64,000 nt of DNA from Thunnus maccoyii (GCF_910596095.1 NC_056550.1:12212501-12276500); one strand, 5' to 3'. Shown: positions 21,701 through 32,465, numbered from the stretch's first letter. Made by a program: numbers and translations. The notes: generated by a model not told the origin, from the letters alone.

Positions 21701-22462
21701 TGACTCACAGGGAGGAAACAACTGGACTGGGGACTGAATTTGGATCTGTTATTTGGTTAAACTGGGGAATTAATGTGCAGGCTTCAGTCAATTTAACTTT
21801 TGTCTGACATGTTTTAGTTTAATATGTGTATAATGTCTATAAGTATTGCCACTACAACATTTTTTTTAAATAAAATTAAAAATATTAATCTTAATTCAAA
21901 CATGAGACTCCTTATTTAAATGATTAAAAAAAAAATCGTCATCAAGGTTATACTCCCTCTGAGTATATTGGGCAGCAGATGAGAGCATAAAATAATATAA
22001 ATATTCTATTGTTTTAATCAGCAACATACTGCCATTTGAAATCTGCTTTATTGTCATCTGACTAAGTAAAACCATCCACCAGTGCTCTGAATATGTTTTG
22101 GACTGAGGTCACCTCTGATCCATCAAGTTCACTCTCTGATCAAATGTTCCTCAACTTGTTTCCCCTTTTTGAACTCATTTCATGAAATGTAAAGTTTGTA
22201 CTTGTTAATGTGACATTTGCTATTTAAATTATGATTTGACAGTTGAAAGAACTCAGTCTATTTATTTGAATGATGTAAGATCAGAAAGACAATAAAAACT
22301 ACCAACAAGTTTAAAATATAAAGAAATCTGTTATGGATATTTTCAAAGTGCTTTTGTAACATGCAGCTCATCAGAAAACCAAGATGTCACTGTCATCATA
22401 TGTAGCTACTTGTTGTCTGTGGAGGTTTTTGTGCAGCTGCTTCACTGTCTTCAGTCACTGGG

Positions 22463-22931
22463 TTTTATCGAGCACAGAAGTAAACAGCAGAATCTTCTGC
22501 TGTCAGACTCTTGATCTCAAGGTACTGATGCTGTTGGACACATTTTCAGTCATGATGAAACGACTTTGAAAGGAGCTGACATAGATAGCAGAGTTTGAAC
22601 CTGCATCCATCCTCCCAATCCACTCCAGAGCTTTGCCTGGTCTCTGTCTTATCCACTGAATAAAGTAGTCTGCCATGTCAAATCCAGATATGACACATGA
22701 CATCTTCACTGTCTCTCCGGGTCTTTTCACCTCAGAGGGAGACTGGTCCAGTTTGATTTCACTTTGAACTCCTGTAAACAAAGAAATGAAGATCATCATC
22801 CATCAAACTTGAAAATCAGGGGTTGAACATTTACAAAAGAAGTAAAAGAATCGGTTTTCTTATCATGAATAGTAACTACAAACAATAAACTCCGGGCAAG
22901 TGTAATTTTTATTCTGTAATAAACACTGTGG
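22463..22931 (-). pseudogene. IGHV pseudogene V14 (family C), minus strand
   Basis: The V exon starts at 22771 ([41 protein letters not shown]). A one-base loss near 22530 shifts the frame in FR3. The leader start is ATA, as in V3, and the leader donor reads GATAAG instead of GGTAAG. RSS: heptamer CCCAGTG (22462-22456), 23-bp spacer, perfect nonamer (22432-22424). V3 and V14 share the ATA lesion, so this start loss predates the inverted duplication. Confidence 0.9.
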
Positions 22932-23024
22932 TTCAGTTCTCTCTGTTCAGATGTATAAAATTTCCCCAGTTGTTCTGCTGCAAACTATGACAGTTACTGA
23001 TTATCTGTTTATAAGGAAGGAAGA

Positions 23025-23032
23025 GTTTGCAT
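23025..23032 (-). promoter_or_regulatory. Octamer ATGCAAAC of V14
   Basis: Minus-strand family-C octamer, in the block shared with 4268 and 10093. Confidence 0.7.
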
Positions 23033-23455
23033 AGACCTCCCTCTACAGGTTTAAAAAGGAAATATTTAACACAGATACACTTTCATAAGGAATATATCTA
23101 CAACAACAGAGGAAAATGTAAAATATCAAAGTCCTGTCAGCTAGTTTCTGACCTGTTGGAGAAGGTGAACAAAACTTTTAAGTTCAACATTGACAGTCTT
23201 TAATACATGGTGTAGCAAGTTACAGCTATATTTCAGTTTGGCCAAATGAAAAAGGAAATCTTCACACTTTATGTGTATTTGTTCCTGCCTTCATAGATAT
23301 AGAGGTTCTGTGAATTCCACAAATACAAATTGTTATCAACTAAGCAGAGAGCACTATCTTTATTAATGTTCATATTTAAAACATGTTTGTGTGTGTTTCA
23401 GTCACATGACTCTCTGGGTATTTGTGCAGGTCTGTTGGTGGTTTGTATCACTGTG

Positions 23456-23904
23456 GGGTGACGTACACAGTAATAAACAGCTGTGTCCTCAGACTGCAGA
23501 TTCAGTCCCTATAATGTCACTGAACTATTAGCGGTGTGTGTGTGATAAAGGAACTTGTTCTTCAGAGCATTATTTTGATAAAAGCTGCCTCCTCCCCACC
23601 GATGCAAAATCCAGTCCATTGGTTTTCCTTCAGGCTGTCTGATCCAACCTGTTGCATAGTTGTTATCAGTCAGAGAATAACCAGAGACCTGACAGGTGAT
23701 GGTCAAAGACTGTCCAGGCTGCACAACCATTGAGTCTGGCTGGATGAGATCAATACTGTACACACCTGTGGAAAGAGAAATCAACATTATCTCCATCATT
23801 CATCTGACTATTCAGTGTTTCTAATGTGTTTATTAGTGTGAATCCACTGAAAGCTCCTCACAGGATCCAGCTGCCAGCAGCAGCATCAGAGCTGCAGAGA
23901 ACAT
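23456..23904 (-). pseudogene. IGHV pseudogene V15 (family B), single nonsense codon
   Basis: Leader exon 23904-23862 (MFSAALMLLLAAG), V exon from 23765. It reads TITCQVSGYSLTDNNYATGW and IRQPEGKPMDWILH. A TAG (plus-strand positions 23509-23511) replaces the AAG Lys codon of V6 after SVTL. Beyond it the frame continues to YYCVRHP. The RSS is perfect: CACAGTG 23455-23449, 23-bp spacer, ACAAATACC 23425-23417. The octamer upstream is mutated to ATGTAAAT (24010-24003). Confidence 0.92.
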
Positions 23905-23952
23905 GGTTGATGTTGAAGCTGAACTGATGTGAGCTCTTCTGTCCTCTCACTG

Positions 23953-23979
23953 ACACACACACACACACACACACACACT
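23953..23979. repeat. CA microsatellite
   Basis: Inverted counterpart of the TG run at 3211-3235. Confidence 0.9.
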
Positions 23980-24689
23980 TCACTTCCTTATGAATCACAT
24001 TTATTTACATATTGTTGAATAATTGATTACATTTTATTTAAATAGGTTCTGTTGAAGTTGAAAAGATCAGTATTTCTTCTCAAATCAAATCGTCATTTTA
24101 ATTTTTAAAAATCATAAAAATCTTATGAAGACACTTAAAGTTAATGTGATTTTTTTCTGATAGAGTTTTGTTTTTGTTTTTACAGCCAAGATTTTACTAT
24201 TATTGTTGTATTTTTTTTTGCATTTTATTTCTCTCTGTGAGAAAGGAATGTGAAGACAAGAAAGAGAAAGAAAGGTAAAAAAAATAAATATTTTGAAGCA
24301 AAAAAAAAAAAAATCAAAAATCAATCAAACCTGTTCTATATTCAGTGAGTATTGGAGTTTTGATTTCATATTAATCCTGCAAACTGAGAAAAGGTGAAAT
24401 AATCAGACTGTTAACAATAAACTCTCAGTTAAACATTTAGACAAAACATTTAACTGCACAATTAATGTTTGTAGTTCAGTGATCATCTTATCTGAAGAGA
24501 ATTTAAGCTCAAAATAAAAACATATAAAATAAAATAACATAAAACTCTGTCTCTCACCGTGGCTCCCAACAAGAGATCCCCCACAACAACACTGCAGCTT
24601 TCCATTTCTTTTCTTCTCTTTTTTTTCTTTTTTCATCCTCTCTGTCTTTCTTCTCTTTCCTCCCCTCTGCTCTCTTCCCTCTATATCCT

Positions 24690-24690
<1 letters not shown>

Positions 24691-24714
<24 letters not shown>
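24691..24714. repeat. CA microsatellite at the palindrome-duplication junction
   Basis: The right arm ends here, and within about 45 bp the sequence becomes the plus-strand membrane-exon region. It is a plausible breakpoint. Confidence 0.85.
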
Positions 24715-24722
<8 letters not shown>

Positions 24723-24758
24723 ACATCTCTCATCACACAATTTATACATCCTTCTTAG

Positions 24759-24913
24759 ATTGTCCCTCAGAGTCAAAAGTCAATATTGCTGTGAGTTGCA
24801 CAGATGATTCCACTGAAGAGGACGAGTTCAGCAGCCTGTGGTCCACAACCTCCTCCTTCATATTCCTCTTCATATTCACTCTCTTCTATAACATGATATT
24901 CAGTCTGGTCAAG
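24759..24913 (+). pseudogene. Orphan IgT TM1 exon of a lost constant gene
   Basis: The exon encodes the acidic stalk [19 protein letters not shown] and a hydrophobic membrane segment ([10 protein letters not shown]), ending SLVK before donor GT at 24914. It is nearly identical to TM1 of the main gene (52265-52401). Two in-frame acceptors exist: AG at 24757-24758 (start DCPSES) and AG at 24769-24770; both keep the phase. No CH domain lies upstream; the DNA there is the inverted V block. It is what remains of a second Ctau gene. Confidence 0.92.
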
Positions 24914-25835
24914 GTAAACATGCAGGCTTTTCACTTTACTCAAGTCTAACAACTGTATAGCATATAATAAAGAATATAATCAGGTTATAAAATAAACATC
25001 AGTCATGTTAACCGTAAGTAGCAAGTTTTTCTGCTACAAAGATCCTGAAAGGAAGACTGGAAGAAATGAATCCATTTAGCTTGATAAAATAAATAAGACA
25101 CAGCAAAACAAACAGGAAATATCACATCATTGAATAATCAGTCTGTCAGTTGTAAAGAGTGGTTTAAAAGTTTAACAGTCTAAAGTCTCAGAAGATATCT
25201 GATCCATTATGAAGACACTGAAGTAACCTTGTCAAGTCTTAATGGACTAAACTGACATTCAAGGAGTTTGGCTCATTAGCTTCCTTCAATATGTGAAGAG
25301 TTAATTGGCACCAAATCAATCTCTGAAGCTGACTGGTAAATTGCTCTATCTGGTTATAACATATTTTATGTTTGAGTTAAAAATGTGATATTACAGGCTC
25401 ATTGTGTTGGTTTTTACACAGTAAAGTGATGTGAAATGCATCATTTTCAGTGCGGCTAATCAGCACAGGTGTGACTGATCAACATTTATCAGTAGCAGAG
25501 TGCAGAACATCTCCAACCTCGGAAACACGCTGGGCTGTGAGTGACATTTTATTAGATTAGCAACATCATAGATACCAACCATCTTTAAGTAACCAATCAA
25601 AGGGAGTTACCATGACTTAATATATGAAGATAATACTTTTTATGCAGGTTCTTAAAAAACATTATTGAAATGAACTGTTAATGTAATAGTTATAAAACAC
25701 TAGCTGCAGTAGATATGCTGGTCAGAGCTGTCGGCTGATGACACACAGATCATTTGCTTGTCAATCTTCTAACAGGATGAATCTTCAGATTGAGTGTTTT
25801 TTTTTTTTTTAATTGTTTAATGTTTGTTTTTTCAG

Positions 25836-25850
25836 ATGAAGAGTCAATAA
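25836..25850 (+). pseudogene. Orphan TM2 exon
   Basis: After TTTTTTCAG comes ATG AAG AGT CAA TAA, the five-codon cytoplasmic end (MKSQ stop). Identical to 53320-53334. A possible poly-A signal AATAAA follows near 25965. Confidence 0.85.
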
Positions 25851-26515
25851 AGGATGAGATGGATGTGCAGCATAAACAGCTACAGGTCTTCATTTGTTTC
25901 TTGTCTTGTTTAAATCTACTTTTTAAAATGTGTGCATAATCAATGATCTACTGTTTATTTCCATAATAAATTGTCTTAAAACATAATGATTAACTATGTC
26001 ACTGAAAATGGATTTCTCTCTAACCTGTAAAAAAACAAAGAAACAAAAAATAAATAAATAAAAATAAGACTGCTACAAATTATATGAAGATTTTTTTACT
26101 GCATAGGTTACTGTTGTGACATAATGACTATAGATCATGGAAGTATGATATTCATTTTTCATTGGTATGTAAATAACAAATTGTATTGAAGGAAAAATAG
26201 ATATTTTCTACACATTGTTTTGTGTTTTGTAGTTTTGACTATAAATCTTTGCTTTTTATATTTGTGATTCTATTTTTGTTCATTTTGTTGATTGTATTTT
26301 CTTTTATCATTAATTCAATAAATATGATACTAAATATCAAACTTGCAATTGATATAATTTTGACAGCCACATAAAAATGTAATGAGTATGTGTATAAGTG
26401 TTTCTAAGAACATCTAAAATAACATCTGTTCAAGTCAACAGACCGTAAACTTTTGTTATCAGTTAAACTAAGAAGGTTTTTCTGTTTCCTGGTGTTTCTA
26501 ATTATATTATAGTTA

Positions 26516-26650
26516 GAGAGTCACTTCCTCTCTCTCTCTGCACCTCTGGGACCACACCTGCTGCTGTGAAACTTTGTGGAAACTGTCAGTACTACAAATA
26601 AACTTCCTCAAAGCAAAAGACACATTTTCACTGAACATATTTGCATATCA
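26516..26650. promoter_or_regulatory. Candidate B-cell enhancer, copy 1
   Basis: Within 135 bp: CACTTCCTC (Ets type), ACCACA (Runx type), CACCTG (E-box), a second Ets-like AACTTCCTC and ATTTGCAT (octamer). The same cluster is kept at 54000-54130. Motif clustering suggests an enhancer, but there are no functional data. Confidence 0.4.
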
Positions 26651-27019
26651 GCATGTATCCGAGCGTGAAGTGGCTCCTACATACAGCAGACACCCACTCT
26701 CATAGACACAGGCAAATTCATAAAAGCCTCATTGTAAGCATTTTTCACAAATGTGTTGGATGTTCGGGTGTTTTGAATATATTCTCAGTCACAATGGCAA
26801 AGCAGCATAAATTATAATTTATAGAGATATTTAATACACAGTATTCTATGAGCTACTTTTTTTTTTGTCATAAACTTAAAACACATACAGAGACTTTCTC
26901 TCTTCAAATTTGTATCTAAACCTTTTCATTAGAAAGTTCCATTGTTTTCCATCAAGTCAGGAAAAGGTGTGCTCTCTTGTAAGCATGATAAGGTTTGTGT
27001 GAGTGTTTCTGTCACTGTG

Positions 27020-27040
27020 GTTACTATGGTAACTGGGTAC
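27020..27040 (+). other. Candidate DH relic with a 5' RSS only
   Basis: Nonamer GGTTTGTGT (26992-27000), 12-bp spacer and perfect heptamer CACTGTG (27013-27019) precede GTTACTATGGTAACTGGG. I see no 3' heptamer-nonamer. Copy 2 has the same at 54469-54496. It may be a decayed D or chance. Confidence 0.45.
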
Positions 27041-29280
27041 ATGACATTTAAATACACACCATAACAAAACCATGCTGGGAAACTCATCTGTATTTCTCCT
27101 GTTAACCTTAAAGCTAAAGTTGAATGAGCAATGAGAATATCAGATTTGTGTCAAATGTGCTACAAAAAAAGTTACTGACTGTATAGTTTTTGACCTTGTG
27201 ACACTCACTGCTGATTTAATCCTATGGTTACTGATGGTGTTGTATTTCATTAAACTCAAAAGTGTTTCCAATATTTTATCCTATGCATATGTGTATGTAA
27301 CATTTTCATTTTCAGTCTTTAAACTGTTTGTGTTTGTTAATGGAAATCCCTTTAATATTCTTTGCACATTCACATTGTGAGGTCAAATCACGGATATTTT
27401 GTAAGTGATTTGCACAAGGAGAACTTGAAGTTGTGTTTACAATATATTTGCATATCAGCATGTATCCAGACATGAGGTGGCATTTACATACAGCACACAC
27501 ACATCCTCACAGACAGAGGCAAATTCATAAAAGTCTCATTGTAAGCATTTTTCACAAATCTGTTGAGTGTTCGGGCTGTCTTTAGATGCATTCTGCCAGT
27601 AAAGATGAGCTTAAAGTAACATTTAACAACCTGAAAGTCTTGCTTGTGCTGACATCTAGTGGCTTCTACCTGCACTGCATCTACTCTGCAAAGCACAGCA
27701 CCTATATGCACACATATCATAATACAATGCTGTATCACAGTTTGGTGTTGTCACAAGTGCAACAGACTTACACCTTTCAGCCCATAGAGATCAGTGCAAC
27801 ATCACTTTTCTTCCATGCTAGATAAAGTGAGGAGTTGATCTTTAAAAGGCTTCATTTCAGTGCAGGGATTTGTCTGAGGTTGCTGAAGTACAAATACTCA
27901 TTATAAATTCCAAAACATTTACGGAGGCTGTAATTCAACTACAACTGAGAAACATCTACTCATAAAACAATACTAGTAATGACATTAAAAAGCGCACACC
28001 CAAACATCAACACCAGAATATGTGGAAGCAGATGGCGTTGATTGGGCCCATGTCTCCCTTTTCAAGGGTTAAGTGCATAATTGTACATGTCATTCAAAAG
28101 AGTTCACTTGCCATATCGCAGTTCAGTGAACACTACATTCAAGTTTAAACAGCCACCACACGCTGTTTGCTTTTTGTTTGTCATAAAACTTTTAGATACT
28201 GTGCTCACTACTGCTGTTCTGTCTTTCATTACAAGCTGCTTCATCATAAACTTAAAACACATGCAGAGACTTCCTCTCTTCAAATTTGTATCTAAACCTT
28301 TTCATTATAAAGTTCCATTGCTTTCTAGACCAAGTCAGGAAAAGGTGTGCTCTCTTGCAAGCGTACATTGCACTTTATTACACACCTTAACAAAACCGTA
28401 TTGTGAGACTCATCTCTATCTCTCCCGTTAACCTGAAAGTTGAACGAGCAATGAGAATATCACACTAAGGTTGAATGTGCCATAAGAACCGTTGCTGATT
28501 GTGTTCTGTTCTTAACCCAGACGCTCCATCTACCATATTGAGTCAATGGGACACTGCCGATTTAACTCCGCGGTGATTTATGAAGCAACAGTCAGTGGTG
28601 CTGATGGTGTTGTATTTCATTAAACTGAGAAGTGTTTCCAATATTCTGTCCCCCACATGTAAGTTTGTAAATGTTTTTAGTTATTTACTATATATTTTTG
28701 TTAATCTCTTCAAACTGTTTGTGTTTGTTAATGAAAACCCCTTAAATATTCTTTGCACTTTCACATCCTGTGGTCACATCATGTATATTTTGCAAGTGAC
28801 TCGTATTTTGCACGAGGACAACTTTAAGTTATATTTACAAAATACTGATACAACAGCTTCATAACTGAAAACACAATATTATCCAATAAAATATAAGATG
28901 CATAGTTTAATGTAACATTAAAAGAGAAAACAGTAATTATTACTGACTTAACATACTAAACATATATAAACTATCAATCAATCAAACTATCAATTTATTC
29001 AATTAATTTAAATTGTGTCAAATTATTAATTGTGAACTATAACTCATCATCTATGAAATCATGTAAAATCCAGCACATAACAAACCCCTACAAATACAAT
29101 ATTATGTGTTTGCTGACTCTGCAGAAAAGTACACAAATACTTACTACTGAAGACTTTCATCATTGATAGATGTTGTGTATTCAATATCCAATTAAATATT
29201 CCTAATATTCATAAAACAAAAACAAAAATCCCACAGTAATTTGAAATATTAAAATTAAAAGCTGATGTATTGTGTGTTTC
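27040..29280. other. Long non-coding part of the duplication
   Basis: Two related blocks, 26637-26790 and 27445-27580, share ATTTGCATATCAGCATGTATC and downstream sequence. The rest has no supported gene; open frames here also occur in the other copy but have no recognised domain. Confidence 0.5.
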
Positions 29281-29321
29281 ACAGAAGGGTTTGGTAGCAT
29301 AGGCTTTTGCATATCACTGTG

Positions 29322-29333
29322 CACTGGGATGGC
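29322..29333 (+). other. Candidate DH segment D1
   Basis: Core CACTGGGATGGC between perfect heptamers CACTGTG (29315-29321) and CACAGTG (29334-29340). On the 3' side a nonamer-like AGAAACCTC follows 12 bp later (29353-29361). The 5' nonamer is not found at 12 bp. Copy 2 is 58849-58860. Confidence 0.6.
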
Positions 29334-29472
29334 CACAGTGATTCACAGTTACAGAAACCTCTCAAGAGTGTCGAAGGTCATCATACTGTAAGTGGAAGGT
29401 GTACAGTATTTCTCTGATAGGAAATTGTGCCATATCAGTGTAATCAGTGGTGTCAGTGTGTATGGGTAGTAA

Positions 29473-29520
29473 GTGTGTGTATGTGTGTGTGTATGTGTGT
29501 ATGCGTGTGCGCATGTGTGT
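29473..29520. repeat. TG-rich microsatellite
   Basis: Imperfect TGTG/TATG run. Open frames through it are artefacts. Confidence 0.85.
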
Positions 29521-29860
29521 TGTAAGGTGCATGAAAGCAAAAACCAAATGACCAAATCCATCATGTCAGAGCCTATTGATCTTGTTAAATGTTGTCATTT
29601 TGTTCTTGGTTTTACTGCACAAAGTATATAAATAACTCTATTTATATGTGTTTGATTTACTCTTGTAATTGTGAAGCCCCTTTCAGGAATATGCACAAAA
29701 TTACTACTCCTAAATACATAAATAATGAAAAAAAATCATTTGCATTGCAGATTCCTTTGATGTGAACTGATCTTATGATAACTTTTTTAGAGTAAAATAA
29801 AAAACACTATAATTAAGATGAAAAATATGTGTGTGTCATGATAGCTAGTGTGCAAGGTGA

Positions 29861-29888
29861 AGTTTATAGGGTTGTATGACATATGCAT
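29861..29888 (+). other. Decayed 5' RSS of a former DH
   Basis: AGTTTATAG, 12 bp, TATGCAT aligns with the 5' RSS of D3 (31716-31743), but both heptamer and nonamer are degraded and there is no D core. Copy 2 at about 59391-59418 is equally decayed. Confidence 0.5.
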
Positions 29889-30779
29889 AGTGAAAACATG
29901 AACAATAATAATGATAATAATAAAAAAATAATAGTCAGGGAACTGGTGCTGATTCAGAAAACAACTGAAACTGCTCACTGCTGCCGTGTCCAACAAAACT
30001 CTTTTTCTAGTAAAAGCAGAGATGTTTAAAGATTGACAATAATGTGTTGTTACACAAGGACTGTATCCGGACATCACAAGCTTAAAAGTGACAGTTTCTT
30101 TAACACACAGAGGATCAATTAAATTTTCACGAGACAAGAGTCTACAGCTAGCAGCTGTGTGATGCTGTGCTTTGAGCTAAATGGTAATGTTGGTATGCTA
30201 ACATACAATGGAAAAACTAACATGCTGATGTTAAGCATGTATAACATTTACCATGTTCACCATCTCAGTTTAATGTGTTAGAATGCTAACATTTGCTTAT
30301 TAGCACTAAACATAAAAAGTACACCAGGCTTATGGAAATGTCATTAGTTTTGCAGGTATTTGATTACAAACCAAAGTATTGGTCTTTTTGTTTTAAGTTG
30401 CTGGTGGCACCACAGGAAACGTCAGGGTATTAATAAAGTCAGTAACATTTGTCAACTGGTGACCATAAATATCTGTATAAAATTTCCCAACTATCCATCC
30501 AGTAGTTCACATATTTCAGTCAGGACCAAAGTATTAGATGGACTGACAGAGCAACAGACTGTCATTGCCACCCCTAGAACCATGCTGCATGGCTGAAAAA
30601 CTACAAATGTGATTCCAAAAATACAATAATAATTGGGTTTCAAATGTTATAATCAAAAATAAAATGGAGTTTGGTAGAATGGTGTTTCACGATTAGGCCT
30701 GCTGAATACATACAGTATTAAAAAAACTGACGATGCACTACATCAGGCAAAGGTTTTTGTATGAGTGTGTGCCACTGTG

Positions 30780-30801
30780 TGTATACACTTACGGGGGTGA
30801 C
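30780..30801 (+). other. DH segment D2
   Basis: A 22-bp core with ideal signals: GGTTTTTGT (30752-30760), 12 bp, CACTGTG (30773-30779), core, CACAGTG (30802-30808), 12 bp, ACAAAAACC (30821-30829). The core contains TATACACTTACGGGGGTGAC. It is flanked by a fish interspersed repeat present with most DH here. Confidence 0.95.
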
Positions 30802-31500
30802 CACAGTGATATGTGGTAATACAAAAACCTGTCCTGAACTGAACTGAAGCACAGAGTCACTGCGCATAAAGAAAAAGAGCAGATATTCACAAAATCATTA
30901 GACACTGAAGAAAGATAATATTCAATTCAATAGTGGAAGGATAAATCTTAAATTCAGTTTTACCCTGAAAGAACATGAAAATCATAACAAGTTAATTATT
31001 TTTCTTTTGCTCTGTATCAGCAAATATAATTTATGTCACATACTGAAAAACAAACACAAATTTTAATTTTTGTCAGTTTACAGTTAATTTGATGTCAAGT
31101 TATTGACAGTGTCTTTTAAATGTGAGTTAATGGTCATAAATTAAAGATTTAATTATCACAATAATCACTATTACTACCGATAACTTTAAGTGTACTTCTA
31201 TACTAAGACACATGCAGTGTTAAACTAAAGACGACAAACACTTTGTGTTAACTCACCAAACCTTTGGATGACTTCTCTGAAAAAATATACTGAGTATGAA
31301 ATATGTATCATCATGTCAGAGATTATTGATCTTGTTTTATGCTACAGTAGTTTTGTTTGTCAAACAAATTAGGTGGATGTCATTTACCCATGATTTTACT
31401 GCACACTATATACCAATAATTATGTTTTTTTGTGTTTTTATTCTCTGAATTGTAGACCTGTTTTCAGGAATAAGTACAACATGGCCAAATGAAAACAAAA

Positions 31501-31501
<1 letters not shown>

Positions 31502-31531
<30 letters not shown>

Positions 31532-31572
31532 AAGAAGAAGAAGAAGAAGAAGAAGAAGAAGAAGAAGAAGAA
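31502..31572. repeat. AAG triplet microsatellite
   Basis: About 23 AAG units, a pure polypurine tract of about 70 bp between D2 and D3. Confidence 0.97.
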
Positions 31573-31743
31573 ATAGTCATTTTACAATCATCAGGGAACT
31601 TTTGCACTACTGATTTCTCTCACATGAATTGATCTTAACATTACTTGTTAAATTAGAATGAGAAACATTGTATTTTAAGGCAATTCAATGGTGTGATAGC
31701 CAGTGTACAGGGTGGAGTTTTTGTAAAAGGTTGTAACACTGTG

Positions 31744-31755
31744 CAGTATGGCAAC
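31744..31755 (+). other. DH segment D3
   Basis: Core CAGTATGGCAAC. 5' RSS AGTTTTTGT (31716-31724), 12 bp, CACTGTG (31737-31743); 3' RSS CACAGTG (31756-31762), 12 bp, ACAAAAACT (31775-31783). Confidence 0.95.
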
Positions 31756-32159
31756 CACAGTGATACATTCTATGACAAAAACTTCCTGAAAAGGAAATGC
31801 TATTTATGGCGCTGATACAGAAACGTACGTGTCCAACAAAACAGAAATAGGAAAAACAGAAATATCATCATGAACTTAAAAGTGATACAATTTCTTGAAC
31901 ACACAGAGGATCAACTGAATATTGATAAGACAAGAGTGTACAGCTAGCAGCTGTGTGAAACTGTGGTGCTTTGAGTTAAATGGTAATGATGGCATGCTAA
32001 CATATTCACAATGGCAATATCAACATACTGATGTTCAGTATGTATAATGTTCACCTTGTTCACCATCTCAGTTTAGTGTGTTAGAATGCTCAAATATGTT
32101 AATAAGTACTAAACACAAAGTAATGTGCACGAGGCTGATGGGAGTGTCATAATCGATCA

Positions 32160-32465
32160 TTGATACAGTCATCATTGATACAGAGTCATTTTGATTATGC
32201 ATGTTCTGCTTGGTACAGTGATTTGACAGCTAAACTTTTTTTTTTTTAATGTGGGAGTTATTTTTATTTGTTAAATTGTGGTGATTTGTTTTTGGATCTC
32301 AGGATTGATTTGTTTTAGTTTTTATGTTGACTGTCTTGTGCTTCTTTGTGATTTCTTTGTCTTTTAACATCTTGGGACCATGTTGGAGATAAGTATTTTC
32401 ATTTTAACATGTTATCCTTTGGATTTTTGCTAATCTTTAAATAAAATCAATCAATCAGTCAAATT
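32160..32465 (+). mobile_element. Retroposon 3' tail inserted in the D-flanking repeat
   Basis: The D-flanking repeat text (gggagtgtcat ... ttagttttgcag) is interrupted here by DNA ending in AATAAAATCAATCAATCAG, a LINE-type 3' tail. Only the 3' part is present. Confidence 0.5.

Larger units (their letters stand above)
20545..24720. repeat. Right arm of the large inverted duplication
   Basis: Carries, on the minus strand, V15 (B), V14 (C), V13 (A) and the SINE in the same order as V2, V3, V4 and SINE of the left arm. It ends at a CA microsatellite (24691-24714) just before the orphan TM exon. Confidence 0.85.
24759..31650. repeat. Segmental duplication, copy 1 (TM exons to D cluster)
   Basis: Matches 52265 to about 61400 in the same orientation: TM1, TM2, a candidate enhancer, a long non-coding stretch and DH segments at 29322 and 30780. 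Compared with copy 2 it lacks about 2.1 kb near 27575 and about 185 bp near 29943. Confidence 0.88.

Noticed and set aside
24403-24726. 107-residue open frame on the minus strand
   Set aside because: It runs through CA and purine-rich repeats and is not kept in the left arm.
27586-28864. Open frames of 79-116 residues kept in both duplicates
   Set aside because: Conservation follows from the duplication; no domain, no splice context, and biased composition.
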